Under the pieces are notes generated by a model. The model was not told where the DNA came from, did no database searches, and saw only the letters and a program-made list of their open reading frames with translations. Below, in pieces: positions 13,458-25,674 of a stretch of DNA of 64,000 bases (the stretch's first letter is position 1; every line of letters starts with the position of its first letter). This DNA comes from Liolophura sinensis (taxonomy: Eukaryota; Mollusca; Polyplacophora; Chitonida; Chitonidae). Made by a program: the position numbers and the translations under genes. The DNA lies in the NCBI RefSeq assembly GCF_032854445.1, contig NC_088304.1, positions 33,594,810-33,658,809 on the forward strand, given 5' to 3'.

Positions 13458-13686
13458 CGATGGTGTAGTCACCCCAAACCATGTTGCAAGGGACTAGCCT
13501 CTGACCAGTGAGGTCACAGGCTAGAATCTCGCTCTTGGCGATATACGGCGGTGATTTTAGTCAGGTGTTCTCTCAGGCCACGGGTGAAGGGCAGTGGTTA
13601 GCCCCAGTCCAGCGGTATCCATGACCAATAGACTTGACCGCCTTAAGAAATACATGAGGACAGTATTAAACCCAGTCAAATAAATA
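13458..13686 (+). mobile_element. Family-D SINE-like element
   Basis: tggtgtagtcaccccaaacc, then gaggtcacaggctagaatct (B-box-like ggctagaatctc), then ggttagccccagtccagcgg and an AT-rich end (cccagtcaaataaat). The structure suits a tRNA-derived SINE but I found no second copy in the window. Confidence 0.5.
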
Positions 13687-13825
13687 TCAAAAAGTTTTGA
13701 AAATCATGCAGACTGAGAGCACTGTGACCACAGTATAAGGCGTCGACCTTTACAATGAAGAATCAGGCGAACTATCCGGCGCTTGACACACAGAATTTAT
13801 CCCCAAGAATTTCTTGTAACGGTTG

Positions 13826-14087
13826 CACGAGCCTTGCTAAATCTGCTAAATTTAACAGCAACTCAGTTACCTGAGTGATGCTAAGATGTATTCTGTTATT
13901 ACAGCAGATTATTCTGTTAAACATAACACACATATTCTATTAATACGACATAGCCATGTCGGGACTAACAGGATATTACGTTGAATATTACACAATATTG
14001 TGCTATAATAACCGAATACATTCTAACATCACTCAGATTTTTGGAGTATACGAAATCATTTGTAACTGAATATATTTTAGTAAATAA
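13826..14087. mobile_element. MITE-like palindromic element with 12-bp direct flanks
   Basis: Flanked by ttgtaacggttg at 13814-13825 and 14088-14099. Internal inverted arms are ctgagtgatgctaagatgta at 13871 onward and aaccgaatacattctaacat plus cactcag at about 14009-14035, so it can fold as a long imperfect hairpin. No coding capacity. A second, partial copy lies at 49656-49915. Confidence 0.7.
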
Positions 14088-14154
14088 TTGTAACGGTTGT
14101 TTTCCCTGGAAATAGAAATGAACGGTGATCAGATGACGCAGAATCTCTCTTCAC

Positions 14155-14261
14155 GACAGCGCCATCTGTGGCAAAACTGGTAAAACCGCCCTCGGCCAGT
14201 GTTCCTTGCGATGAGATGTTCTTGGGTTGATAATGCTGTCTTTCCCACTAGATGTCGCTCC
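14155..14261. promoter_or_regulatory. Two CTCF-core-like motifs in divergent orientation
   Basis: 14155-14172 contains gcgccatctgtggc, which on the minus strand is a CTCF-like core one base short. 14244-14261 contains cccactagatgtcgctcc, one mismatch from CCACTAGATGGCGC. Motif matching only; chance occurrence is quite possible in 64 kb. Confidence 0.25.
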
Positions 14262-14264
14262 AAA

Positions 14265-16230
14265 AATTAACTGACCATAAATGACATAGTGACGGTCTTG
14301 ATTTTCAAGCTTGATAAATATTTGGTGACTGTCAAAACCACCGTCGGAATGTCCTTCATTTCTACTTCCCGGAATGTTAATTCTGGTATCTGATTTCTGG
14401 ATGATTTGGTCAGATTCGCTTTAGTAGAGCACAAGACGCAGAGCGTGGGTTAGTGATGACATTGACATGTTGTTACAGATCCCATCAAAACCCCAACAGT
14501 AGTGTCAACAACTCAGTGTGAGTTGCTCGGTAGGCCATCCTGTTGGCCGAAGAATAACAGTGTTAACAACCATATAGACGCGTACAATAACAGTCGCTGA
14601 CAAGGACTAAATATACAAAAGAAGTACAGAAATGGAAAGAAAATATGCCTCACAAAAAAAATAGTTTGATTTTTGATTACTAATTTTTATGATTTGGTCG
14701 TATCTCCCTGGGCTGAGAAGAGATCGTAAATCTCGCTACAGCAAAACTCACACAGATTCCAGTTAAACCTATAATGTATCTCAAAGATATAATATGAAGT
14801 AAAAGGTTTACCTCATTTTACCTCAGTTTATTCAACCTGTATATATAAGGGTATATTAAAAATGTACGTGTGGAAGATGATTGGCTAGGGCTTTTAGATT
14901 TGCCACTTTTACAGGAAAGAAAGCCAGAAAGGACAACAATAAAAACAACGGTTCAGGATTATTGAAATCAATCTTATACATCTTTCAAGACTTGCTGAAA
15001 CAGCTGACAACAAAGGCTTGCTGTTTCAAATTATTCATTGGCCGGAGAATAATTGGACATATGAAAAAGCGTATACATATTTAGCGTACGCTTTCTGCTT
15101 GAAAAAGAGGTGTCTACATATAAGAAAAGAAATTTCTTTCCGTTTTTATGTTATGCAGTCTATAATAGTGTATGCAGTCTATAAAAGTGTATTTGAGTTC
15201 CACTGGGCCATCGCCTCGCCTTGCCCCGCACTCTATCACACGGGACACAAGGCAACGCATTAACGTCATATTGGACAGGTACATTGTTCGCGGCATCGTG
15301 CAAGCTGATAAGTTACGACGTTAAACATCTGAACTGGCTGACATGTAAATGTGACAAATCTACACTGCATTCAGTTCCACATTTCACGCTCTAATAGGCG
15401 TTTTTAATTTAACACAGCTATAATCCTATATGTGGCCAATGTCTTGATGGATAAATCGAGCAATCGTCATGGCAATGATGTCGGTTCCTGTAACGCTTTT
15501 CCCGTGTGGAAATGGGTAAAGACTGTTTGACTCACTTCTTAAAGGGCAACACCCCATGTGGAATATTACTGCTTCCGGTGGGACAATACAAATGGGCGAG
15601 TTTATCGCGTCCCCTTGAGTCAAGCCCTGAATGGCTGTCGACCAGAAGGTGTGTGACTCTTGCTAATTGAGACCAGGGAAAAACACTGGCGGCAACTAAA
15701 GATTTAAGAATTGGTTAGAAGTCTCCGATCGGGCCCAATAGAATCAACGCACACGATTGAATGGGAGGCAGGAAGACTACTTCCTGTAACACGACATTGG
15801 CATATCCGCACAAATGCAATTCGCTCTTATTGATTGGTCAGTTAATTTTGCATTAAAAGGCCAGCGAGAGAGCAAAGCCTTGTTTCAGGTAACACGCTGA
15901 AAGTTGCAATCGTCACACTTTCGGTTGGGGCTGGTGGGGGAGGAGAGTGTGGACAAATTGGGATGGAGCTTGGGTTGAAACTGTAGGTATTGGGGGTGGC
16001 CTTCACTTTTGTTCAGGAAATTGGAGTAAAAATCCAGTAATGCTTTCTGAACTAAGGATTAAAAGTCAAGGCCAGTTTTACTTTAGGAGTTTTGACCTAC
16101 ACTTGTATAATGTTTCTTCGATCTGTCTCTTTTTGTTTACTTAGAGTAAATCACCTATAATTTCATGGAATACTTTATTACCAACTAATGGCCCAGATGT
16201 ACAAGGTGTAGTACATATCGCTGATTAGAT
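14265..16230. other. No gene or repeat recognised
   Basis: AT-rich DNA; ORFs at 14881-15084 and 15018-15263 overlap one another in different frames and have no support. Confidence 0.45.
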
Positions 16231-16236
16231 GTTTAA

Positions 16237-16755
16237 CACAAACCACCAAAGAACTAAATATATAAAGTATGAAATTAGGACAGATTCATGCCAAGAGAAG
16301 CCATCAACAGTTTTTAATGATGATGGAAAGATGCAAGGAGTGTTCTAGGCGAATGAATGAAACTTATAAGAAGGCGATGAGACTTAGGATTGAAGGAAAT
16401 TGGAATGCCGGGGTTAAATTACGAACCTATACCGGGTACCAGACAAACCAGCTGACATCACACGGCAGCCAAATCTGAGCCAGCTGAATTCGTGTCTGCC
16501 CCCTCGTTGGTCAATGACCAATAGTATAAATCTATGAATAAATGTCAAAGCAGACATTTAGTGCACCAGTCGTCAACCGAATAGACATTTCGTCTCAACA
16601 ATCGCGAGGGCAATTCCCAAAACGACATTTCACACAAACCACCAAAGAACTAAGTATATAAATAATGAAATTAACATGGATTCATGGCTTGGCGTTTTCA
16701 TCCATCTTGGAAGGATGTAAGAAATGTTCTCGGCGAATGAATGAAATAAGTATCC
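16237..16755 (+). repeat. Diverged duplicated segment, copies at 16237-16360 and 16631-16755
   Basis: Both copies begin cacaaaccaccaaagaacta, have tatataaa, then an ATG (16269 and 16665) opening MKL..IH, and end in a CSRRMNE stretch. Between these the copies differ by a 12-nt in-frame indel. Each ORF is 69 codons. They could be remnants of a duplicated small gene or exon; no signal peptide is obvious. Confidence 0.6.
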
Positions 16756-16879
16756 AAATCGCGTACCAGGCTGGTATATCATTTGTTAATAATCAAAATA
16801 TTTCTCTTCAAGAAGAAAGTCCGTCGCCCCACTCCTTTGACCTTCTAGAAAATGTTGATCTTTCTCTGGGATAAGAGAA

Positions 16880-18245
16880 GACGTTCCTCATTATATTGAG
16901 TAACATCCATAACTAAACTGTAACACGAGACCAAAACGTCAAATGCATGCAGAATAAATGAGCTGTCGTCCGTAAATCTCGACTTGCGTTACTTATTTAA
17001 TAGACTGGCGTTTAAATGGTGCTGGAGGGCAGTATAATGTGCGCAGAGAGGCCGATGGCGTATACCAGAGATCATACAGATCAAATAGACGGACATTAAC
17101 GATAGCGTGACCCGTATATTATATTGTCATTGTCATTGGATACGGCTTGGCGTGGGTGGGCCAGGGATCCTGGCGAACGTACGCTGCAGGCTGGGAGCTG
17201 CATGGTGGAAACCCCTGACTATCTGCATACCGGTCTTTCGGTGGGGACATGGCAGAGTATGAGACAACAGCTAATGGCGTCCACCCGAACTGAAGTATTA
17301 ATCAACCGTCTCTGTCACACCCTTTCCATGCGAACACTCTCTGGATATGCATGTAGCAAGGGTTTTTTACCCACCTCTTCCATCAGAGGACTTTCACAAA
17401 TCGCGGCGGCCATGATTGATCTGTCGCTGTGGGTAATTATTGCAGTGCGCCACGTAACACGATTGCTGCTGACGTCACTGCTTCTGCTGCCCTGGCAGTG
17501 CATCAAAGCCTGGCTATGTTAAACGAGGGAGGGTCTCCTATTCTCAATCAATTTGATCGATGAATGGACAGTGTCACTTTTTTGGTTTCCCTTTTCGCTC
17601 AAAATGGTCTTGAGCGTGAATTGGGGGGGGGGGGAGTTTTGTAGTGATCTGGAGAGTACAAGTTGGCAGGGAAGGGAGGATTCGGTGGGGGGGTGGGTGT
17701 AAGAGGTCTGGTGCTATATGCAGAGATGGAGTGAAAGCATATCGGCATTTCATCAAATTAAATTGTTTTCCGTTCCTCCTATTACATGTATGTTTTTCGA
17801 ACTCATTACAATGAAGTTCGTCGGTTTTGGCATTGACATGTGCCAGGGTATTTTCATTGGTGTATTAAAACTTTAAGTGCAGGGTAATTGCAGGACCAGC
17901 GACATGCGCGGGACTACTTTTTCGGAGCAAATGATATCATTTACACGTAATCGTAGCCTTACACCTTAACTGGTGTATCCTCCCATCAAATTTTGTCAGG
18001 ATAGGAAAAGCTGTATATCAAAATAAAATCTTTGCTGAATTCTCCTTAACTGATTACTTTTCTTTTGTCGAGAACTCAACTCCAACAGATCCGTTTGTGT
18101 GGCGTTACATGATGTTCACTGTACAACGCTGGCCTTCGACCAATATGGCAAACACATTGAGCTCGCTCTGCCCATGAACATTTGTGGGAATAATGTCAGA
18201 CAAACTCTTTCAGTAAAGTAAATGTCACGTGAATTAATTTTGTCG
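16880..18245. other. No gene recognised; G-rich tracts at 17623-17700
   Basis: A 132-codon plus ORF (17124-17522) lies here with Ser/Leu-rich content but no recognisable family or splice support. A run of G with a CA/GT-poor flank at about 17623-17636 follows. Confidence 0.4.
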
Positions 18246-18251
18246 GTTTTA

Positions 18252-18294
18252 TTATTTGTTTTTTTGTTTGTTTGTCTGTTTGTTTGTTTGTTTA
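18252..18294. repeat. (TTTG)n microsatellite
   Basis: tttgtttgtttgtctgtttg continuing, about 40 bp with one interruption. Confidence 0.9.
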
Positions 18295-18682
18295 CTTTGA
18301 CTTACTCACTATGTCATATGCTTCTCTTTTCACCGTCAACCCTTGCCAGGTTATTACAAGGTGGTCGGCAGCATTTATTCAATGTTTAAAACTATTTCAA
18401 CAGGGCAATTTAACAACGAGATGAACATTAATAAAATCCATCGAAACGCTTAAGAAAAGAAGAGCTGGAAACCACTTCGCTCCATTCAACACTCCGTATT
18501 TCTGTCATGTCCCAACGTCGTCTTCATATTTAGCCAGATGACCCTGCTTGTGGAGCTGTCTGATTATCCCAAACACTCACAACATGACCCAAGTATCGTA
18601 ATGCACTGCGGAAATACATCGAATAGTCCATACCAAGCAGATTTATCAATCAGTATGACTGAACAATTTTGTATGTAAAATG

Positions 18683-18942
18683 AGGTCCCTGTGAGTTCAA
18701 GTCCGGTTCATATGGGCTTCCTCTCTGGCCGTACGTGGGAATGTCTGCTAGCAACCTTCGGATGATCGTGGGTTTCTCGTGGGCTTCGCACGGTTGCCTC
18801 CCACCATAATGCTGGCCGCCATCATATAAGTGAAACATTCTTGAGCAAGGGCGTAAAGCACCAATCGAATAAATAGATACATAAATTTCGTCGTACTTAA
18901 CAATTTTTCAGTCATGTGACGACGAAGAGTCATTACGTGTGA
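18683..18942. mobile_element. Family-A SINE (plus) joined tail-to-tail to a family B/C tail (minus)
   Basis: 18683-18885 is a family-A copy lacking the first part of the head (gtgagttcaagtccggttca, catataagtgaaacattctt). 18888-18942 is the reverse complement of the B/C tail (ttcgtcgtacttaacaattt, catgtgacgacgaagagtca). Confidence 0.82.
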
Positions 18943-19099
18943 ACAGTTTTGTCATTAAATATCTAAAAATACTTTTGACAAGTTTTTTTTTAAATCACGT
19001 AAGTTTAACTGTGTTATGGCTGTGTTAAAATGTCCACTGTCCGATTTATAATGTACATAATTTTGCACACAACAGTCAGTGAACATCAATGGAATGCTC

Positions 19100-19365
19100 C
19101 CCGCTTGGCGTTCAGCATGAAGGGGATAGTGCAACGATTGGTTGATCCGTATCAGTATAATGGCTCAGGCGGTGTGGTTTACTTGCTTTTGGTAAGGCGT
19201 CTCAGTGAAGCAGCACTAGATAAAAGAGCGGTGGAAATCCGTCCTGCAACAAGGAGATACATTACATGCACTCTAAGGATTCCTTCGTCGTCATATGACT
19301 TAAAAATTGTAAAGTACGACGTTAAACTCAAAGCACTCACTCACACATTCACTCACTCACTCAAT
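19100..19365 (+). mobile_element. Family-C SINE (head missing) with (ACTC)n tail
   Basis: cttggcgttcagcatgaagg, gtatcagtataatggctcag, the shared tail tcgtcatatgacttaaaaat and gtacgacgttaaac, ending in actcactcac repeats. The 197-codon ORF 19030-19623 is created by reading through it. Confidence 0.88.
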
Positions 19366-19629
19366 GAAATCCTCTTTCTATGTTTAGATTCTGTTAATAA
19401 ATCATTTAATACAGTAACCGGGGTATCTCACTATCAGCCAGCGCCACTGGTACCGAGAAGCTACCACATAACATTTGTTATGGTCTTTAAATATTGGAGA
19501 TTTATTTGGATATTTGCGGATATTACTGAACGGCAAAAAAAGATATTCCAAGAAAGATTAAAGTATTTCTTTTGTCTGGAAGTCATTCAGTTTATACTTT
19601 CTAGCACTTTTCCTAGAAAATGAGTTCGT

Positions 19630-22360
19630 AAAAATTCATCGTTAATCACAGGAAATTTTTCATAGAACTAACCAAGAACATCAAAAGTAAAAGAAATAAG
19701 TTAACTTTACGGTTTTCGCGTGTTATCTCTACCCCACAATAAACAGATACCCGTATACATCAGTAATTGATCAAAACAGCTTTGTTTTCTTACTCCCAAA
19801 ATCTTACCTAAAAAAACTCTGGATAAAAAACCAATGTCTCAGTACTTGGGGTGTCTAGAGAAGCTCTAGATGATTTGAAAGATGATGAACTGGAATATTG
19901 TAATTCTCTGATTTCGTATTCCCAGACTTTTTACTTCTCTTATAATATCCTCTGCGGGTGAAAGCCACTGTGGAAATATTCCCTCCATATACAGCCAGCC
20001 CAGATATGCGTAATCTCGGGTCGTTTCCAAAGGGAAACAATAAGCATATCATTAATACGTAGTATAATCACTCAGGACAGACTGTTTATTCAGAAGAAAT
20101 ATCTTGGCTTCTTCCTCTGTCCAACAGAACCTTTTGACATTGTCCTGCTCTGGGGCTTTCTTCAAACTCCCCGTTCCCCCTCCCCGCTACCCGTACCACC
20201 CGTCTTGCTTGATTTTTTTCTTGACCAACTATCAGTGGATGGTCTGATAATTGGAAGCATCAGCCCGTAGTAAATTAACATCTGTATCCATAATTAGTCA
20301 GCGTATGAAAGCGATTGCCACAATGCACGCTATCGATCCTTCGGATCAACGCAATTAGGAGAAATGTGATCGTGAAGAATCTACCCCTCCCACCATTCCC
20401 CCTACCCCAGCGATGGTAGTGTGGGGGAGAGAAGGAGAAGAAAGGGGGAGCTCATGGTGAGCTATTAGGCCTAGGTAATTGCCAATGCACCATGCCGACC
20501 ACCACAGACTACTTCTGTCTCATCTCCATTTTTTGCCTTCCCTTTTTGTCCATTTTCTAATTTCCGATTTTTCATTCCTACAATTTTGGAAATGCCAATA
20601 TATCAAGCGTGGACGTTAACAAAGCTATTTGCACGCTCTTTTTTTCCCCTCTCTTTCTCTCTCTGCGACAAGCCTTTTTCTCTCAGTCTCTCTCTGTTCA
20701 TGGATATCAGCCGGCTAATACTACTCTCAGCAAGCTATGATAAATCGACGTATATTTAGAGAGCAAATAATTTCACACCCCTTCGCATATCAGTCTCAAT
20801 CCATCGGTCGTTGATTAATACAGTGCTTCTGACTGAATCTGAGATGACGATATAGCCCCCTGGCCATAAATCTGCTGGTAACCTTGTATATATACACAGC
20901 GCCCGGCGAAAAGAAAGGTGTGTGGAAAACACTTGATCAACATTAGTCTAACGGCCCAAGTCCCCAGCCAATTCGTTAAGCAGATCAAGGGCAAGGGTCT
21001 CCGTAGACCTCCTTAATCTAAGCACTATAGTGATGTGTTTCCTCTACACAAAGACAAAAACCCAATTTAATGCGTTCTGACAACTGTTACAGGAGTTGCA
21101 ATCAAGCGTAAATTATCGCAGTTCTAGTGGAAAACCTAACGTGTATTTTGTTTACGTGTAACTTGACTTCAATATAAGAAAGTCAAACGCTCCCATGAGA
21201 TGTTTATAGTGAGGAAAAAAGATCCAGAAAATCATTAGATTGTCCTTTACTCCGTTGTTCTCAGCACGATGTGGTTTGATACACCATGTTGAAGTATTTT
21301 GCATTGTATTCCTATATGAAACAGGGATGGTGGGCTAAGCATTCCCCAGGGGTGGTCTTTTCGCATCGTTTTCATGCAAATGTTAATTAAATATTATGGC
21401 AACTTAGGACTTTGTGTTACCCTAGACCAGTGACGTGTAATAAACTGCAGTTCACACCAGTGGGTGTTTTATTTAAGTTTCTACTATATACCAATTATTT
21501 TTGTATTAAATGAAGAAAAAATATACAAAAAAAACTAACTGTGGTAAAGTGACGAAAGGCCGGTTACGTGTGACCATTTGGCAACTATCACCCTGTCGTC
21601 GCTGCTCTGGTTTTACTCTACATGCTGCAGTGCTGTTTTGTATAGTCATTCGTCCATTTCTTCTTTTTTGTGTGTCCCTAACGTTACAAAGGGCATCCAG
21701 CCAACGACAAAAAACATATGCTGACGCAAAGATGCGTATGAATCGCAGATATATGTAAGTCCGCTCATATAAACCTTGTCATTTGTTGGTCATTTAGATA
21801 GAGCTGTATGTTTTTCCCCTGAACGTGTTGCAGTCAGTGTATCGAATGCTAACACATCTATACGAAGTTTGTTGTTGCTTACCAAAGTGAGGACCGGATG
21901 TATAGTTTGTCCCTAATCCGGTCCCGCTTCACGGATGACTGGCCGCAAGTATGCCATGGTCCATTAACTTCTTTATATCACATTCAACCAATTCTCCATA
22001 AAGAATCCAGTAAAACCAAACATAAGAAAGTTTTGCTGGAACATCCCCAGTTTGGGACCGTCATATTCTCGGTCCAGTTACCGCGAGTGATATAGATCGA
22101 GCATAAACCGTAAATAACCTAAATTATTGCCTAAAGATGTAACTTTCTAGGAAAATAAAATGATAGAAGGTATTACTTTTGGTGCTAAAATCTACATCTT
22201 ATCCAGTAGGATATCGCACTGTCTTTCACTAAAAGCTGAAAACCCTTGCTTAATATCATTACAACACTACAGCACACAAAGAAAAAGGTCTTAGGTCATT
22301 TACCGTAATATCAGGTCAAGTGAAAAAAAAATGCGTTTCATGACGATCATGGTAAACGAG
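19630..22360. other. No gene or classified repeat recognised
   Basis: Includes pyrimidine-rich (20160-20210, 20640-20700) and purine-rich (20400-20450) tracts. ORFs are short and unsupported. Confidence 0.45.
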
Positions 22361-22365
22361 TGTGT

Positions 22366-22618
22366 CTGATTTATTTATCTGATTGGTATTTTACGCCGTA
22401 CTCAAGAATATTTCGCTTGTACGACGATTACCAGAATTATGGTGAGAGGAAAGCCCGGGGGAAACCCACAACCATCTACAGGTTGCTGGCAGACTTTCCC
22501 ACGTAAGGCCGGAGAGGAAGCCAGCATAAGCTGGACTTGAACTCACAGCGATAGCATTGGTGGAAGGCCCCTGGGTCATTCCGCTGTGCTGGCGTGTTGG
22601 CCACCTCAGCCATAGAGG
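22366..22618 (-). mobile_element. Full-length family-A SINE
   Basis: gatttatttatctgattggt, gccgtactcaagaatatttc, gctggcagactttcccacgt, head ending ggccacctcagccatagagg. Confidence 0.9.
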
Positions 22619-22619
22619 T

Positions 22620-24890
22620 TACCGATTGTATCGGAAGCCGATCTTGTTCAAGTATTTGTTTGAATCACCAAATAGACTAAGGAGGGAAAAGAAAAATGTG
22701 TTCGATTTATGAAGACTATACTGTTAAAATTCACCCAGTTTCAGACATGGCTGAAAGTTGATGGACAATTTTCATTTACGATCTTTAGTTGACGAATGGT
22801 TTGACGAATGTGGGAGAACTCTCCCCCCCCCCCCGTCACTCCCCCACTCCACCCCATTCCCCCCCAAAAATCTATCATCTATCATTCCTTTGTTGTAGCC
22901 GTTGAATCCACACACAGTAATTGCTCAGTTCCATCGACTTCCGGTGTGGATCGATTCTCCCGATGCAGGAGCTCAACAGAACCTAATCACTCATGTATTC
23001 TGTCTTCAATTAAAAGAAAAACCATCAAATGTCTTAAAGAAAACGTGTAATATTCTCTATCTGGCGAATGTTATATATCACTGAAAACACATACCGTATA
23101 CGGAGGAGCGCTATAAAAGTCTGAACTGTTTTGTCGGCTGTTGAATTCATACTCTGTTTTGCATGCAATGGCCGCATGTTGGGCAATGCCGAGAACTAAA
23201 TGGTTAATTTGTGACGATCCACCGATAACATGGCGTGCCTTGAGTTTCTAACACGCCGGCTGCTGTCAAATTGTCACCGGAGGTTTGAACTTGGTGGACA
23301 TTGATTGCGGCCTTTTGCCCCTGGCATTGATAGAAGGTTTCGTCAGCATGCCCATAGATCACAGAAAAAGCCCAAGCACTCAGAGGGCCAGTCCTTGTCA
23401 ATCACGAAAAAGACGTCACGAGAAAATATTCTATCTGTTTTCGGTGTCCAATTGAATTGTTCGATGGACGCGGAGTCATTAGTGCAATATTGTCAATCAC
23501 CACAGCGGCTGTCAATTAAAGGTCGGAATAGCAGTTCAAAGAAGCTATCGGGCTTGGTGCAGCGCTTTGATGAATTACTTCTTGGGATAACGCGGAGGGT
23601 AGCGATCCCTTCAGAAATACATTCTATCATAAACCCATAAACAGTGTTACGTAACTAAGGCAAAAGGCGATCAAATTCGGTTATAGAGGATTGGTCCTCC
23701 AAATAATTAAATATTGTGTCAACTGGAAGACTAAATTTTGCCGATTAGCAAAGTGAATTTCCATAATTCGGCCTCAGCCAAGCATAATTATCGCATGTTT
23801 CCATGGAGACGGCTTAAGCCGCTAAGTCCCCCTTTCTCGTCGCTCTACCGATTGTTGAACAGCCTGTGTTGGTATTGGCGAAGATCTAATTTGGCCAAAA
23901 GATGGAGGAATTCGTTCATGCTTGACCCATACAACACGCCGCTAAGCAGATTGAGAGCGTTGAATAGGGGAACAGACAGAGCAGGGATGTCAACTGTTGT
24001 TACAGATTGTGAAATCAAGTGAACGCGAGAGATAAAAGTACAGCGCTTCAAGAAAAGATGAAACATTCATTTGCTTAAATGGATTATTTCTCGCTAGTGT
24101 ACAATGGTAAAAGAGATTAGGCTCGCTGTTTGCTGGAGAGAAAGCCAGGGCGATGTGAACCAGAACACAAACTATGGCACGCATCTTGCCTCGTCACTTC
24201 ACAGAATTCAATTCCATTCACCTCCGCAATTGGAACGAACGTTAAAACGGCAAACTTGTTATTCTTGAGAGATTCTTTATTTCAAGGAAAAAAAGGTAAA
24301 AATACAAAAAAAAAAAAAAACTTGGTGACGCCAACTTGACGCTTGAGTGGGACCATGCCAATTCAACCCAATATCTGATATCCAAGCTCGTAAGTCCTGC
24401 GTCAAACATTAATAACTCACATGCCCAAACTTTGCCTCGGTATTAACTTATTGAAAGATTGTCCATCTCCCGGATTACCCCAGTTGATCGTCTGCCAGCT
24501 CTCTTCCGAGTTGTAGATTTAATAAATTGGACAAAAAAGGAAAACCGCGGTTCGCTACAATTAACACGAGTTGTAGGGCTGTCCCGATGTAAAGGGAATG
24601 CATGGTTAGAACGCTTGGCACTCACCCAGCACTTTCTAGGTATAAGGCAACGGCCGTCATTAACACACATTGGACCAGTGCTGGCGACGGACGCAATAAA
24701 TGTAGTGGCAGAAATTTAACCTGCTGCTGATTACGCAAAACTCGAGCCAGACATTTTTGGACATTTCGAACGCTTGCTGCAATTTAATTATGTAGCAGCG
24801 GGCAGATTGTATTGAAACAATAGTGCACGGTTTGGTTTTGCCAGATGGGTTGCTGCCGAAATGGAATGAGTATTGTGCGGTACGAAGGAA
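22620..24890. other. No gene recognised; C-rich tract at 22823-22870
   Basis: Poly-C interspersed with tcactccccc at 22823-22870. The 111-codon ORF at 23305-23640 and the small ORFs on both strands to 24700 show no family or splice evidence. Confidence 0.4.
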
Positions 24891-24892
24891 TG

Positions 24893-25226
24893 TACTTGGT
24901 GTAACAATATGAAAGAGACGCGAAAATTAGACAAGGTATAACACGAAAATAGTGCTTGGTGTAACACGGAAATAGTGCTTGGTGTAACACGAAAATAGTG
25001 ATTAATGTAACACGAAGATAGTCTTTGGCGTAACACAAAAATCTGACCTTATCTAACACAAAATTAGCGCTTGATGTAACACGAAACAGTCTTTGGTGTA
25101 ACACGAAAATATAACTTAATCTAACACGAAGATAGTCTTTGGCGTAACACGAAAACATGACTTCATCTAGCACAAAAATAGTGCTTGGTGTAACACGAAA
25201 ATAGTTCTTGGTGTATTACGAAAATA
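24893..25226. repeat. 23-bp minisatellite (about 14 degenerate copies)
   Basis: The unit is aacacgaaaatagtgcttgg plus tgt, with two other monomer types (agtctttggcgt and tgacttcatct) interleaved, hinting at a three-type higher-order pattern. The 129-codon minus ORF is a repeat translation. Confidence 0.9.
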
Positions 25227-25518
25227 TCACTGTTAAACACATGGCCAATTTGAATGGCCCCAAGAATTATTTTGACATCACGTCTTAATATGACAGCAAA
25301 CCAGCATCTATGTAATTGTTTCTGCCGTGTTCACTGTGTCTCCACTGTGTCCTCACCCGTAGAGGGTGTGAAAAGCGCTTGTGTTAACAGATATTCCCCT
25401 GCATGTTGTTGTTGCTGATCTCTCGACTGGGATGTTCTCATGAGGTAAACCAGTATTTCACTGGGTACCGCATTTGTATTAATATTTATAGCTATGTACT
25501 TGAAGTGTTTGACTTGAT

Positions 25519-25672
25519 CAAATTTATTTATTTATTTCATTGATGCTTTACGCCGTGTACCCAAGAATATTTCCCTTATACGATGGCGGTCAGTATTATG
25601 GCTGGACAGAACCGGGCAGTGGCCGGGGAAAACACACGACTATGCGCAAGTTGCTGGCAGACCTTCCTACTT
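25519..25672 (-). mobile_element. 5'-truncated family-A SINE
   Basis: aatttatttatttatttcat, cccaagaatatttcccttat, gctggcagaccttcctac; head absent. Confidence 0.85.
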
Positions 25673-25674
25673 TT

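Noticed and set aside
17124-17522. 132-residue plus ORF
   Set aside because: No domain, no splice context, and no comparable codon bias; length is within chance for a less AT-rich segment.
19030-19623. 197-residue plus ORF
   Set aside because: It runs through a family-C SINE and its (ACTC)n tail; no family similarity or splice signals.
23305-23640. 111-residue plus ORF
   Set aside because: Low-similarity, charged sequence with no recognised domain and no exon boundaries.
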